DNA of 64,000 nucleotides from Planctomycetota bacterium. GTDB taxonomy: Bacteria; Planctomycetota; Phycisphaerae; WQYP01. The first letter of the stretch is position 1, and each line of letters begins with the position of its first letter. Positions 26,120-35,533 of the stretch are shown in pieces. Under the pieces are notes generated by a model. That model searched no databases. It was not told the origin of the DNA and was given only the letters and a program-made list of their open reading frames with translations. The stretch spans positions 19,390-83,389 of the forward strand of contig JAJYDW010000009.1 of the NCBI GenBank assembly GCA_021790385.1, read 5' to 3'. Both the position numbers and the translations under genes were made by a program.

Positions 26120-26875
26120 TTAATGCCAAGTGGGTGCCGGTTGTGAAGTGACACCATTCACCTGCGTGATATCCCGGGCCGTACCGACATGCCAATCCGC
26201 AAACAAAACATTGGCGGATGTAAGCTGCCAGGCCGGACCATGAAATGGATACATATCTGCCAGAACCCAAGTACCCGCGGCAGAAAGCAACTGGTAGACA
26301 TCAATAGTATGGTTCGGCGGACCAATTTTCCAATTCTGAATGACATCGCCGGAAAGCCCCATGTTGTATTGGTAACTGGTTCCTTCTGCAGCAAAATAAG
26401 AGGGGTAAGTCGTGGAAGAACCAGCCGGAGAGAACGCGTTAATATCCGCCGGGCACAACCACGCCGCCGGATTACCATGGTCGTTGATCGGCGGCACCCA
26501 ATTGGGTGTGGGGATAGTTGCCGGCGGAGGTACCTTGCCAATCACGCATTGAATTGGCGGTGGGTCGGTCACCACGATACCCTGATCGGTAGTGATGGAG
26601 TAATTGACAGTGGGCATCATCGGCGAAACCGGAAAAATGTTATTGCTGTCCTCCTGAAGATATTCCTGAAATTCCTGCCCCAGGCTATGCAGGTTTGCCT
26701 GGCAGGCGATTTGTGCAGCTCGCTGCCTTGCCGCCGCCAATGCCGGCAATAACAGGCCGATCAGCAAAGCGATAATAGAAATGACCACCAAAAGTTCCAC
26801 CAGGGTAAAACCGTGTAGGGGCCGGCGGAAGCGGTACGATGAACACGTATTCTTCATAATCTTCATATTCTTCAT
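26120..26875 (-). CDS. Type II/IV prepilin-like protein with FADWHV C-terminus
   Basis: A 251-residue protein with a prepilin peptidase site and hydrophobic N-helix ([19 protein letters not shown]) preceded by a basic leader. The C-terminal [14 protein letters not shown] matches the H-X9-DG-type pseudopilins abundant in planctomycetes. [10 protein letters not shown] in the middle is also typical. The start is the first of three nearby ATGs (26875, 26866, 26857), with GAGG about 11 nt upstream of the first; the track's longer form begins at 26971 without support. Such proteins are sorted by type II secretion or pilus-like machinery; the specific role is unknown. Confidence 0.9.
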   Translation of the reverse strand: MKNMKIMKNTCSSYRFRRPLHGFTLVELLVVISIIALLIGLLLPALAAARQRAAQIACQANLHSLGQEFQEYLQEDSNNIFPVSPMMPTVNYSITTDQGIVVTDPPPIQCVIGKVPPPATIPTPNWVPPINDHGNPAAWLCPADINAFSPAGSSTTYPSYFAAEGTSYQYNMGLSGDVIQNWKIGPPNHTIDVYQLLSAAGTWVLADMYPFHGPAWQLTSANVLFADWHVGTARDITQVNGVTSQPAPTWH

Positions 26876-27403
26876 GGTCTGATAATCCTCTATCCAACAT
26901 CCTCTAAATACAGTTCCGCCGCAGGACAACGCTGCATTATTTATAAACAGCATACGCACGCAACACATCACATTCGTAGCAACGCAGCTTGATAGTCAAA
27001 CGTGCCACTTTCACTAAAGTTACAATCGGCCTCGGTGGCCACGCGGATACCCTCAGTCTGGCCTTTAAAACGTTGTAGTCATAATTGTATTTTGAGCCAC
27101 CAAGGGTAGAAAGTCCCCGCAGAGTAGTCTGGCTTCTTGAGGATCTCAACACGGCCAGTGCCAAGGGGATACTCCACCATCGTTTACCGGGAAAATGTTT
27201 AGATCGCGCGCTCACCCGCTTCAAATTCACTTATTGGCACAATATGACTGCCCGCGATTGCGTGATATTCGCCCCCGCCATATTCCACGCCAGGATTCAT
27301 CGGGTTCTCTTTGCAAACGAAACTTTGCTATAATACGAACGTAGTTAAATGGTGTCTGCTGCCACCAGAACGATGCAGTGTTTTGAAACGGAGAATAACA
27401 CCC
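26876..27403. other. Intergenic region between divergent genes
   Basis: No gene is supported in these 528 bases. The region should hold the leader and promoter of the prepilin-like gene on the minus strand and the promoter of the BI-1 family gene on the plus strand; the latter is recognisable near 27326. Confidence 0.6.
27326..27334 (+). promoter_or_regulatory. Extended -10 promoter of the BI-1 family gene
   Basis: TGCTATAAT is a perfect extended -10 element (TG-n-TATAAT); there is no clear -35 at the right distance, as expected for extended -10 promoters. The transcript would begin around 27341, about 60 nt before the ATG. Confidence 0.55.
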
Positions 27404-28129
27404 ATGAGTCAATTTTCAAATTCCGACTATAACGACGCCCTGGTTCCCTCCGAACAGGCCGATGTCATTGCCCAACGCCGGTTTATCAGTAAAGTTTTCG
27501 CCTGGATGACGGTAGGGCTTTCGGTTACAGGCATTGTAGCTCTGTTGGTATCCGGCAATAAGGCCGCTAATCAATTTGTGAATGGCAGCCCGCTTACCGG
27601 CATTATCCTGTTTGTCGTGATGATCGGCCTGATTTTTGCTATCCGCGGTGCGGTAGCTAAATTGCCGGCCATCACGGCCACGCTGTTATTTCTACTTTTC
27701 AGTGCGGTCATGGGAGCGGCACTATCGTCGATTTTTCTGGTTTACACAAGAACTTCGATTTTTGAGGTGTTTTTTATCTCCGCAGCCACCTTCGGCAGTT
27801 CGGCCGCCTATGGGTATATTACGCAGCGAGATTTGACTTCCTTGGGCCATCTTTGCGGCATGGCACTCTGGGGAATTATTATCGCGATGCTGGTGAACTT
27901 CTTCATGCAGAACTCTGCCTTGCAATACCTTATCAGCGTCATTGGGGTATTGGTGTTTGTGGGACTAACGGCGTATGACACTCAAAAAATCAAGTACCTG
28001 TATATGGCAGGTCCGGATGGCTCACAGGCTAACGAGAAGGCCTCCATTATCGGAGCCTTGACGTTGTATCTTGACTTTATCAACATTTTCCTTTTCCTCC
28101 TGCAGATGCTGGGTCAGCAGCGCGATTGA
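27404..28129 (+). CDS. Bax inhibitor-1 (BI-1/YccA) family membrane protein
   Basis: A 241-residue protein with seven hydrophobic segments. Family-typical features are RRFISKVFAWMTVGLSVTG near the N-terminus, the central SAATFGSSAAYGYITQRDL, and the C-terminal LTAYDTQKIKYLYM with its acidic pore residue; the last helix ends FINIFLFLLQMLGQQRD. BI-1 proteins are putative Ca2+/H+ leak channels or regulators of membrane proteolysis (YccA with FtsH). GGAG lies 10 nt before the ATG; the longer track ORF starts in the leader. Confidence 0.92.
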   Translation: MSQFSNSDYNDALVPSEQADVIAQRRFISKVFAWMTVGLSVTGIVALLVSGNKAANQFVNGSPLTGIILFVVMIGLIFAIRGAVAKLPAITATLLFLLFSAVMGAALSSIFLVYTRTSIFEVFFISAATFGSSAAYGYITQRDLTSLGHLCGMALWGIIIAMLVNFFMQNSALQYLISVIGVLVFVGLTAYDTQKIKYLYMAGPDGSQANEKASIIGALTLYLDFINIFLFLLQMLGQQRD

Positions 28130-28320
28130 AATATGACTTGCATTCAAGCAGGATGGCGCGCATAATATTGAATGCAACGGCACACCTGCCTGCCTGCGGG
28201 CTTTGGTGAGTGGGCCTTTTTCGTAAGAAAAGCGACGGCTTGGACCGGCGCAGGTGTAATTCGCCATCGGCGGACGCTTGCTAACCTGGCCAAGGCAGTC
28301 GAAGTTGTTGAAAGGTTTTT

Positions 28321-30243
28321 ATGTCTACTTCCACTTCCCCTATCGGGGCGGGGGCGAATGCGCCTGCCGCCAAAACTACATCCAATTCCAATGCCACCAA
28401 CGCGATCGGCGCTCCACCGTCGCACCGCACGAGCAGCATCGTGGTGGAAAATATCGCGAAAGCGACGGAATTCACCGCCAACGGTTTGCCGGTTCTGGGG
28501 CGACCCACTGGCAAAACGGATCGCTATAACGGCATGACCGGTGCCCAGATACTTTTACAGATGTTGCTGGAGCACGGGGTTACGGATGCATTTGGTTATC
28601 CGGGTGGAGCAATCTTGCCCACGTTTGACCAACTCTACGAAAAGCAACTGAATTTTATTCTGGTGCGGCATGAACAGGGCGCCGGCCACATGGCCGATGG
28701 TTACGCACGTGCCACCGGCAAACCGGGCATTGTGATTGTTACCAGCGGCCCTGGTGCCACCAATACTGTTACCCCGCTGGCCACGGCATACATGGATTCC
28801 ATACCCATGATCGTCTTTTCCGGCCAGGTGCGAAGCTACCTGATCGGTAACGATGCCTTTCAGGAAGCGGATGTTACCGGCATCACACGACCGGTGACGA
28901 AACGGAATTACCTGGTGAAAAATGTGCGTGATCTGCCACGTATCATCAATGAAGCGTTCATTATCGCCACAACCGGCCGGCCCGGTCCGGTGCTGGTGGA
29001 TTTGCCGGTGGATGTGACTACGGGAAAAATCGAGGATGCGGTGGATGATACGCCTTATCTGCCGGGTTACAAAATCTATAAGGCGGGCCACAGCAAAATG
29101 GTGAAAGCCGCGGCGGATTTAATTAATGCCTCGGAACGTCCGGTGTTGTACGTGGGCGGAGGAGTGATTCTCAGCCAGGCGTGGCCGCACGTGCGTGAAA
29201 TTGCCCGTAAAGGCAACATTCCCACCACCACGACACTTCTGGGCCTGGGGGCCTTTGATGAAAACAGTCCGCTTAGCCTGCACATGCTGGGCATGCACGG
29301 CAGCGCGTATGCCAATTATGCGGTGCAGGAAAGCGATTGTCTGATAGCCGTGGGTGCACGCTTTGACGACCGTGTTACGGGCAACCTGAAACTCTTTGCG
29401 CCCAAGGCGAAAATCGTGCATGTGGATATTGACCCTTCCAGCATCAGTAAAAATGTGAAAGTGGATGTGCCAGTGGTGGGTGACGCATGCCTGTGCCTGG
29501 AAGAAATGCTGGGCTACATAGAACCGCGTCCACGCAGTTCGTGGCTTTCGCAGGTGGCCCGATGGAAGGCGTCTTTCCCATTTGCCTATAAAGACGATAC
29601 CGAGCTTTCCAAGCCGCAGGCCATCATCGAAGCCATTAACAAAGTGACCGGCGGAAAAGCGGTGTTCACGACAGGCGTGGGTCAACACCAGATGTGGGCG
29701 GCGCAGTTTGTGCGCTGGAGCGTACCGAGAAGCATGATTACCAGTGGCGGTCTTGGAACCATGGGCTTCGGCCTGCCAGCGGCCATCGGCGCACAGGTCG
29801 GCCGTCCTAATGATCTGGTCATTGACATAGACGGCGATGCATCCTACATCATGACGGCGATGGAGCTGGCCACCATGAGCCAGTACAACCTACCGGTGAA
29901 AGTGGCAATATTGAACAATCGCTTTCAGGGCATGGTGCGGCAATGGCAGCAGCTTTTCTATAAAGGCCGATTTTCGCACAGCGAAATGGTGAACCCGGAT
30001 TTTGCGGCCATGGCGGAAAGCTTTGGCATTCGGGGTCTGCGCTGCCATCGCAAGCAGGACCTGATTCAATGCGTGGAGGAAATGGTGAACCACCCCGGCC
30101 CGTGCGTGGTGGATTTCCTCTGTGAAACGGATGAAAATGTGTATCCAATGGTGGCCAGTGGAAAAGGGCTCCATGAGATGGAGTTGGGCATTGTCGGCTG
30201 TGCAGCGCCCAACAGCGATCGGGAAATGGGCACGTTGGCCTGA
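28321..30243 (+). CDS. ilvB: Acetolactate synthase large subunit
   Basis: A 640-residue ThDP enzyme making acetolactate or acetohydroxybutyrate for Val/Leu/Ile synthesis. Catalytic Glu lies in LVRHEQGAGHMADGYARATG. The FAD/central domain shows LLGLGAFDENSPLSLHMLGM. The ThDP-binding motif is DIDGDASYIMTAMELATMSQ followed by LNNRFQGMVRQWQ. The protein is about 65-70 residues longer than usual at the N-terminus: a Ser/Thr/Ala/Asn-rich tail of unknown role before MTGAQILLQMLLEHG. AAAGG precedes the ATG by about 5 nt. ilvN follows by about 100 nt. Confidence 0.96.
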   Translation: MSTSTSPIGAGANAPAAKTTSNSNATNAIGAPPSHRTSSIVVENIAKATEFTANGLPVLGRPTGKTDRYNGMTGAQILLQMLLEHGVTDAFGYPGGAILPTFDQLYEKQLNFILVRHEQGAGHMADGYARATGKPGIVIVTSGPGATNTVTPLATAYMDSIPMIVFSGQVRSYLIGNDAFQEADVTGITRPVTKRNYLVKNVRDLPRIINEAFIIATTGRPGPVLVDLPVDVTTGKIEDAVDDTPYLPGYKIYKAGHSKMVKAAADLINASERPVLYVGGGVILSQAWPHVREIARKGNIPTTTTLLGLGAFDENSPLSLHMLGMHGSAYANYAVQESDCLIAVGARFDDRVTGNLKLFAPKAKIVHVDIDPSSISKNVKVDVPVVGDACLCLEEMLGYIEPRPRSSWLSQVARWKASFPFAYKDDTELSKPQAIIEAINKVTGGKAVFTTGVGQHQMWAAQFVRWSVPRSMITSGGLGTMGFGLPAAIGAQVGRPNDLVIDIDGDASYIMTAMELATMSQYNLPVKVAILNNRFQGMVRQWQQLFYKGRFSHSEMVNPDFAAMAESFGIRGLRCHRKQDLIQCVEEMVNHPGPCVVDFLCETDENVYPMVASGKGLHEMELGIVGCAAPNSDREMGTLA

Positions 30244-30342
30244 ATCCATCTGCGCTTTCAGCGTCCGGCATTGGCGCGGCAACCAGGCAAAACGAAGGGG
30301 CCAGGCGGGTTTGCTGAAGGCTTAACCTTCAAGGAGAATTTC

Positions 30343-30951
30343 ATGCGTCATATTTTAACTGCTACGGTGATGAACGAACCCGGTGTGCTGGCCCATGTTG
30401 CCAACATGTTTTCCGCCCGGGGATTTAACATTGATTCGCTGGTGGTCGGCCGAACCGAAGATCCCAATTTTTCGCGCATGACCATTGTGGTCAACGCCGA
30501 CGAACGCACCCTGGATCAGGTGCGCAAGCAACTGGCTAAAATTGTTACTGTAGTAAAAGTGCGCGACTACAAGGAAACACCGTACGTGTCCAGGGATCTG
30601 ATGCTCATCAAGCTCAGCGCCGCGGCCAACAGCCGCAGCGAAATTATTGAACTCGCCGCCCTGTTCCGAGGTCGCGTTGTTGATGTGGGCATGAGCAGCC
30701 TGATGGTGGAACTTTCCGGTGAAGAAGAAAAACTTGATGCTTTTGTGGAATTGGTGCGCCCCTACGGAATCCGCGAATTGGCGCGCACCGGCGTGATTGC
30801 CATGTCTCGCGGAGGCTCAAGCAACGCCGGAACAGACGACGAAATCCGAATCGAACAACGTCCGGCTACAGCCCGGCCGGTGGTTCGCCAGCCTTTGTCC
30901 GGCAAGCGGCAGCCCAGCCAACAGGAACTTGAAGCCACTCCTCCGGGATAA
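30343..30951 (+). CDS. ilvN: Acetolactate synthase small (regulatory) subunit
   Basis: A 202-residue protein. The N-terminal ACT domain begins RHILTATVMNEPGVLAHVA and includes FSARGFNIDSLVVG, the valine-binding region; the C-terminal half (VSRDLMLIKLSA to LARTGVIAMSRG) is the standard small-subunit domain. A 35-residue low-complexity tail follows. The true start is the ATG at 30343 with AAGGAG 8 nt upstream, not the track start at 30271. It activates IlvB and gives valine feedback control. No ilvC follows; a MITE-like element begins 20 nt downstream. Confidence 0.95.
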   Translation: MRHILTATVMNEPGVLAHVANMFSARGFNIDSLVVGRTEDPNFSRMTIVVNADERTLDQVRKQLAKIVTVVKVRDYKETPYVSRDLMLIKLSAAANSRSEIIELAALFRGRVVDVGMSSLMVELSGEEEKLDAFVELVRPYGIRELARTGVIAMSRGGSSNAGTDDEIRIEQRPATARPVVRQPLSGKRQPSQQELEATPPG

Positions 30952-30971
30952 CAACCGATACACACTCTGAT

Positions 30972-31135
30972 GGGGCTGTCAAGAAATAACCTGTACCACC
31001 CGGCTGGCCCTTTTGGCGGCGGGCGTTGTTGCTCGCTCCTTACAGACCCATTACCAGGGTATGCGCGTCGCTCGCGCCTCGCCGGCCGCCAAAATGTCTG
31101 CTCCGTATTCATACACATTATATCCTGACAGCCCC
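30972..31135. repeat. MITE-like element, copy 2 (most complete)
   Basis: A 164-bp element with imperfect terminal inverted repeats: GGGGCTGTCAAGAAATAA at the left and the complement of GGGGCTGTCAGGATATAA at the right. Subterminal arms are also inverted (TTTTGGCGGCGGGCG against the complement of CGCCGGCCGCCAAAA), so the whole unit can fold into a long hairpin. It lies between ilvN and the URO-D gene and has no coding capacity. Confidence 0.65.
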
Positions 31136-31257
31136 TGAGGGAATTTTCGGGTATACTGGTCTGGCGCGGTCGGTCTGCACGCAGCTTCGGCCGTGGCAAG
31201 GTGATGACACAAATTCCAGTGCGTTGGCGAACGACACAGGAAAGGCGATAGTCACTG

Positions 31258-32433
31258 ATGAATGACCGTGAACGCTTTAACGCGACCATGCACTACCAAC
31301 CGCGGGATCGCAGTCCCATCTGCGATTTTGGGTTCTGGCCGGAAACCATCGACGGCTGGCACCGCCAGGGTTTGCCCGTCTGGGTTACCGGCGGACACGA
31401 TACCACGCACACTGATAAATTCTTCGGCATGGATTTGTACAACGGCGGCCCCTCGCCAAACGTGTGTCTTTACCCCGCATTTCCGGCAACGGTGCTGGAA
31501 GATCGCGGTGATCATGAAGTGGTGCAGCAGGGCGACGGCGTGCGCGTGTTGCGTAAAAAATACATGGGTTCCATTCCCACCCACCTGGGCCATCTACTGG
31601 TGGACCGCGAAAGCTGGAGCACGCACTACAAACCTAAACTGAACCCGGCCACCCCCGGCAGATTCCCCAGCGGACCGGACTTGGATCAGGCAGTTAAAAT
31701 TTGGACCGACCCGCACCGCTCCACCCCCTGTGTGGGCTGGGGAGGCAGTTTGTTTGGATGGCTGCGCGACTGGATGGGGATGGAAAATATTGCCCTGGTT
31801 CCGTATGACGACCCGGCGTGGTTTGAAGAAATGGTAACCACCCTGGCAGATGTTATTGTGGCGATGCTGGGCCGGGTGTTCGCCACCGGGGCCAAGCTGG
31901 ACGCCATCAGTATGTGGGAGGACATGTGTTTCAATTCCGGACCACTGTTAAGCCCGCATTTTTTCAAAAAGTACCTGGTACCGCAGTACCGGCGCATTAC
32001 GGATCTGGCCCGCAGGCACGGCGTGGATGTGATATGGGTGGATTGCGACGGGAAAATTGATGATTTGCTGCCTTTATGGCTGGAAGCCGGCGTGAACTGC
32101 ATGTTTCCGCTGGAAGTAGGCACCTGGCAGGCGGACCCCGTGCAATATCGAAAGCACTACGGCCGCGAACTTTTAATGATGGGCGGATTTGACAAACACA
32201 TTCTGTCCCGTAGCAAGAAAGATATTGAACGCGAGGTGCATAGGCTAACACCCCTGGTGGAAGAGGGTGGCTTTATCCCCTTTGCCGACCACCGGGTGCC
32301 GCCGGATGTACCACTGGAAAATTATATGTATTACCTTGAGCAGGCGCGGCGATTCTGGGGAAAAAATCATCCCAGCCTCAAGCCCATAGGGAAGCTTGAT
32401 TTGATCAAAGAAAGCGTATCGCCGCAAAAATGA
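31258..32433 (+). CDS. URO-D family protein, probable corrinoid-type methyltransferase
   Basis: A 391-residue protein of the uroporphyrinogen decarboxylase superfamily, which includes corrinoid methyltransferases such as MtaA/MtbA. It begins MNDRERFNATMHYQPRDRSP, typical of the planctomycete URO-D-like group. Family features are GWLRDWMGMENI, DAISMWEDMCFNSGPLLSP, and VIWVDCDGKIDDLLPLWLEAGVN, where the Cys aligns with the position expected for the zinc-ligand region of MtaA-type enzymes (HxCG there, DxCD here). MMGGFDKHILSRSKKDI and GFIPFADHRVPPDV complete the barrel. The following gene encodes a corrinoid activator, supporting methyl transfer over haem synthesis. No corrinoid-binding protein is next to it. 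Confidence 0.82.
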   Translation: MNDRERFNATMHYQPRDRSPICDFGFWPETIDGWHRQGLPVWVTGGHDTTHTDKFFGMDLYNGGPSPNVCLYPAFPATVLEDRGDHEVVQQGDGVRVLRKKYMGSIPTHLGHLLVDRESWSTHYKPKLNPATPGRFPSGPDLDQAVKIWTDPHRSTPCVGWGGSLFGWLRDWMGMENIALVPYDDPAWFEEMVTTLADVIVAMLGRVFATGAKLDAISMWEDMCFNSGPLLSPHFFKKYLVPQYRRITDLARRHGVDVIWVDCDGKIDDLLPLWLEAGVNCMFPLEVGTWQADPVQYRKHYGRELLMMGGFDKHILSRSKKDIEREVHRLTPLVEEGGFIPFADHRVPPDVPLENYMYYLEQARRFWGKNHPSLKPIGKLDLIKESVSPQK

Positions 32434-32503
32434 ACCTATCGACCGACAGGGCTGGTGGTCTGGCGACGAAACTGCCCGTATTGTGCCAAGCAGGCAAGAA
32501 TTG

Positions 32504-34423
32504 ATGAATCATCCACCTGTTTCATTGCAAATTGAAATCACCACTGGTACGCGTACTGTTTTGCTGGATCAGACCCAGCAAATGCTTCCGCTGACGGAAG
32601 TACTGCGTCATATAGGGTTGCCGCTGAATACTCGCTGCGGCCAGCGCGGAAAATGCGACGGCTGTCTGATAGATTTGCTGCGGGGAAAGTTGATCCACCT
32701 GGTAGATGGCGAAATAATTAACGCCGGGAATCCGTTATTATCCGTGCGGGCTTGCGAATATCGCGTGACGGATCCGCAGAACTCCCCGCCCGAATTACGG
32801 ATTTGTGTGCCGGCCAGGTCCCTGCTGGCTTATGAGCCGCAGGTGCTCAAGGATTACCGCATCAGTGTGCCGTTTTCCATTTTTCCGTTGTGGCAGCAGA
32901 TTCCGGTGCAGCGGCAAGAGCCTGATGAGCACAGCGCCACGGCTGACGGGGCTGCCCACTATCTGAAACAATCTTTGGGTTTGCGCTCTACACCGATTGT
33001 TACCCCCGCAGCCCTGCAACAGTGGAAACAGAACCGGGGAGTCTCCAAGGTTTGGGCTGTCCTGCAATATCAACCATCCGGCTGGTCGATTACCGCATTT
33101 GAACAAGAGCCTGTCAGGCAGCCATTGGGAGCGGCCATCGATATCGGTACCACCACAGTGGTGGCACTGCTGGTGGATTTGAGCACAGGCCAGGTGCTGG
33201 CACAGGCGGCAAATTTTAACGGGCAGATTAACCTGGCTGATGATGTGGTTACACGTATATCTTTATGCGGGCAAGATCCAACCATGATTGCACGCATGCA
33301 CGAGGCTGTATGTGAGGACACGATTGTGCCGTTGCTGCGGGAAACATTGGAAATCGCCCGGGTTCCAGCGGACACATCACTGCAGGCGGTGGCGGTGGCG
33401 GGTAATACCACCATGCAGCATTTGTTTGCTGGTGCGGATCCTTCAGGACTGGGCACGGTGCCGTTTACGCCCAAATTCCTGGAGTATCTACATTTAAACG
33501 GCCCCAGAGTATTTACCGTCGCCAAGAACGGGTCTGCACCGGCCCAAGCCGTTCATCTTCTGCCATCACCGGCCGCTTATGTGGGAGCCGATCTGGCCGC
33601 TGGTATTCTGGCCTCCGGGCTAATTTACGATGATGGCCCATCGCTGCTCATTGATATTGGCACCAATGGAGAAATCATCTTCAAAAAGCAGGATTTGCTC
33701 CTGGGCTGCGCCACCGCCGCCGGCCCAGCCTTCGAAGGTGCCGGGCTGGCCTGCGGCATGCGAGCCGGTGATGGAGCTATTGCCTACGTACACCTGAAGA
33801 CCGATCCGCTGCAAATTCAAACCCGGCGGATTGGTGAAAATGGGTATGCCGCTGGATTGTGCGGCTCGGCTTATGTGGATTTTCTGGCGGAAGCCCGCCG
33901 CACCGGCCTGATCGATACGATGGGCCGCTTTGATCTTCAAGCCGTGCCGGACGCCCAGGCCCACATAATTGCCTGGCGGCCACGTCGCAGTTCAGTGGAA
34001 GACCGGGCGATGGTGTTGGCTTATGGCCAAGCCAAACGCCCCATTGTTGTGGCGGAAGCGGATATTGCCGTGCTCTTATCATCAAAAGCCGCGATTGCCG
34101 CAGGAATTATGATTCTAATGAAGCGGGCCGAGGTGACGCCGGCGCAGATTAAACGCGTATATTTGGCAGGCGGTTTTGGAACTTACATGATTGCCGCCAA
34201 TGCCATCGCCTGCGGACTCTTGCCGGGCTTTACCCCAGAGCAAATAGTCCCCGTCGGCAATACCTCCCTGGCGGGAGCGTACCTTTCGCTGGTAGATGCT
34301 TCCGCCATGGATGAAATCCGCCGCCTCGCCCGGTGTGTCCAGACCCTTGAATTGAATCTGGACCCCGAATTTGAGACCACGTATATCGATCAACTGGCTC
34401 TGCCGGAGGTCCGACCAACATAA
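32504..34423 (+). CDS. RACE-type reductive activator of corrinoid proteins (2Fe-2S plus DUF4445/ASKHA)
   Basis: A 639-residue protein. The N-terminal plant-type ferredoxin domain carries RCGQRGKCDGC and a fourth Cys in SVRACEYRV for a 2Fe-2S cluster. After a linker comes an ASKHA-like ATPase (DUF4445), starting near residue 205 with AAIDIGTTTVVALLVDL, then AVAGNTTMQHLFAG, LLIDIGTNGEIIF, and VYLAGGFGTYMIAANAIA. This is the architecture of RACE proteins, which re-reduce inactive Co(II) corrinoids. The ATG at 32504 is chosen over GTG 32483, neither with a strong ribosome binding site. It follows the URO-D gene by 70 nt and ends 37 nt from the convergent NiCoT gene. Confidence 0.9.
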   Translation: MNHPPVSLQIEITTGTRTVLLDQTQQMLPLTEVLRHIGLPLNTRCGQRGKCDGCLIDLLRGKLIHLVDGEIINAGNPLLSVRACEYRVTDPQNSPPELRICVPARSLLAYEPQVLKDYRISVPFSIFPLWQQIPVQRQEPDEHSATADGAAHYLKQSLGLRSTPIVTPAALQQWKQNRGVSKVWAVLQYQPSGWSITAFEQEPVRQPLGAAIDIGTTTVVALLVDLSTGQVLAQAANFNGQINLADDVVTRISLCGQDPTMIARMHEAVCEDTIVPLLRETLEIARVPADTSLQAVAVAGNTTMQHLFAGADPSGLGTVPFTPKFLEYLHLNGPRVFTVAKNGSAPAQAVHLLPSPAAYVGADLAAGILASGLIYDDGPSLLIDIGTNGEIIFKKQDLLLGCATAAGPAFEGAGLACGMRAGDGAIAYVHLKTDPLQIQTRRIGENGYAAGLCGSAYVDFLAEARRTGLIDTMGRFDLQAVPDAQAHIIAWRPRRSSVEDRAMVLAYGQAKRPIVVAEADIAVLLSSKAAIAAGIMILMKRAEVTPAQIKRVYLAGGFGTYMIAANAIACGLLPGFTPEQIVPVGNTSLAGAYLSLVDASAMDEIRRLARCVQTLELNLDPEFETTYIDQLALPEVRPT

Positions 34424-34460
34424 ATCGGACCCATGAACCCTTCCGGAACCGTCATAACTT

Positions 34461-35474
34461 TTATATGCCGACCAGCGTCTTTGTCCGCAACCGGTACACC
34501 AGCCAGGAACCCATCCACACCGTTGCAGTCAACAGCACAAATCCGGCACCAACAAACACAAAGTGACTATTGATAATGGCTACCCATGATCCCGTCTGGG
34601 GTGACAAAATTCCCCAGATTTCAATGATGCCGATCCCCATGGCCATCACGATGGTGGCCAGAGTCATGGCGGCGTTGTAGTACCTGGCACCACGTGGCGT
34701 GGTGAGCGCCCAATTACAGGCGGAAAGAATAAGGATATTATCCAAGGAATCCACCAGACTCATGCCCGCAGCAAATAAAAGCGGAAATAAAAGACAATAC
34801 CAGATGGGCATACCTTGTGACGCGGTCCCTGCGGAAATAATTAAAATGGCCACTTCGCTGGCGGTATCAAAACCCAGCCCAAAGAGAAATCCAACGGTAA
34901 ACATCTTCCAGTTGTTGTCCACCAATTTCAAGACCGGGCCTAAAAGGGGAGTCAGCAGTCCGCCGGAAAGATTCGTTTCCACCTGCTGGTTGTTTCCAAA
35001 TCGCTCCCCGTCTCGCCACATTTTCGCCTGCCGCCAGGAATGATACAGCCCCCAGAAATTCGCCCCCCCCACCGCCAGCAGCAGCGCGGCCGAAACCACC
35101 CCGCCAAAAACCGTTCCGAATCTCAGTAATCCGGAAAGTGAGTGGCTTACTCGACTGACGCTGACAATAAGCAGCAAAGATAAACCTACTACCACCGTGG
35201 AATGCCCTAGAGAAAACATCAATCCAACGGAAACTCTCTTCTTTCCAGCAGAAAGCAACCGGCGGGTTACGCCGTCAATAGCCGCAATATGATCGGCGTC
35301 CAGAGCATGACGAAGCCCGAAGACATACGCAGTTGCAGCCAGCGCTACCAAAGCCGCGTGTTTATAAAACACCAGCCCTACAACCACCCACAGGCCCAAG
35401 CTCCAGAGAATCAGGAGGGCCAAGAGCCATAAGCCAGCCGCCTTTACTGCAAGCCTGCGATCAATAAGAGGCAT
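34461..35474 (-). CDS. NiCoT-family nickel/cobalt permease
   Basis: A 337-residue inner-membrane protein with about eight hydrophobic segments. The NiCoT signature RHALDADHIAAID (HX4DH metal motif) is intact in helix 2, followed by LGHSTVVVG and LGFDTASEVAIL. GGAG lies 7 nt before the ATG. The family imports Ni2+ or Co2+; specificity cannot be read directly. The neighbouring corrinoid genes (URO-D, RACE) favour cobalt, while no nickel enzyme is in the window. Confidence 0.92.
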   Translation of the reverse strand: MPLIDRRLAVKAAGLWLLALLILWSLGLWVVVGLVFYKHAALVALAATAYVFGLRHALDADHIAAIDGVTRRLLSAGKKRVSVGLMFSLGHSTVVVGLSLLLIVSVSRVSHSLSGLLRFGTVFGGVVSAALLLAVGGANFWGLYHSWRQAKMWRDGERFGNNQQVETNLSGGLLTPLLGPVLKLVDNNWKMFTVGFLFGLGFDTASEVAILIISAGTASQGMPIWYCLLFPLLFAAGMSLVDSLDNILILSACNWALTTPRGARYYNAAMTLATIVMAMGIGIIEIWGILSPQTGSWVAIINSHFVFVGAGFVLLTATVWMGSWLVYRLRTKTLVGI

Positions 35475-35533
35475 TACACTTCTCCATGTTGCCCCAAAAT
35501 ACCATCTTGGGTCGGTTTTATTAACCCCTCCGT

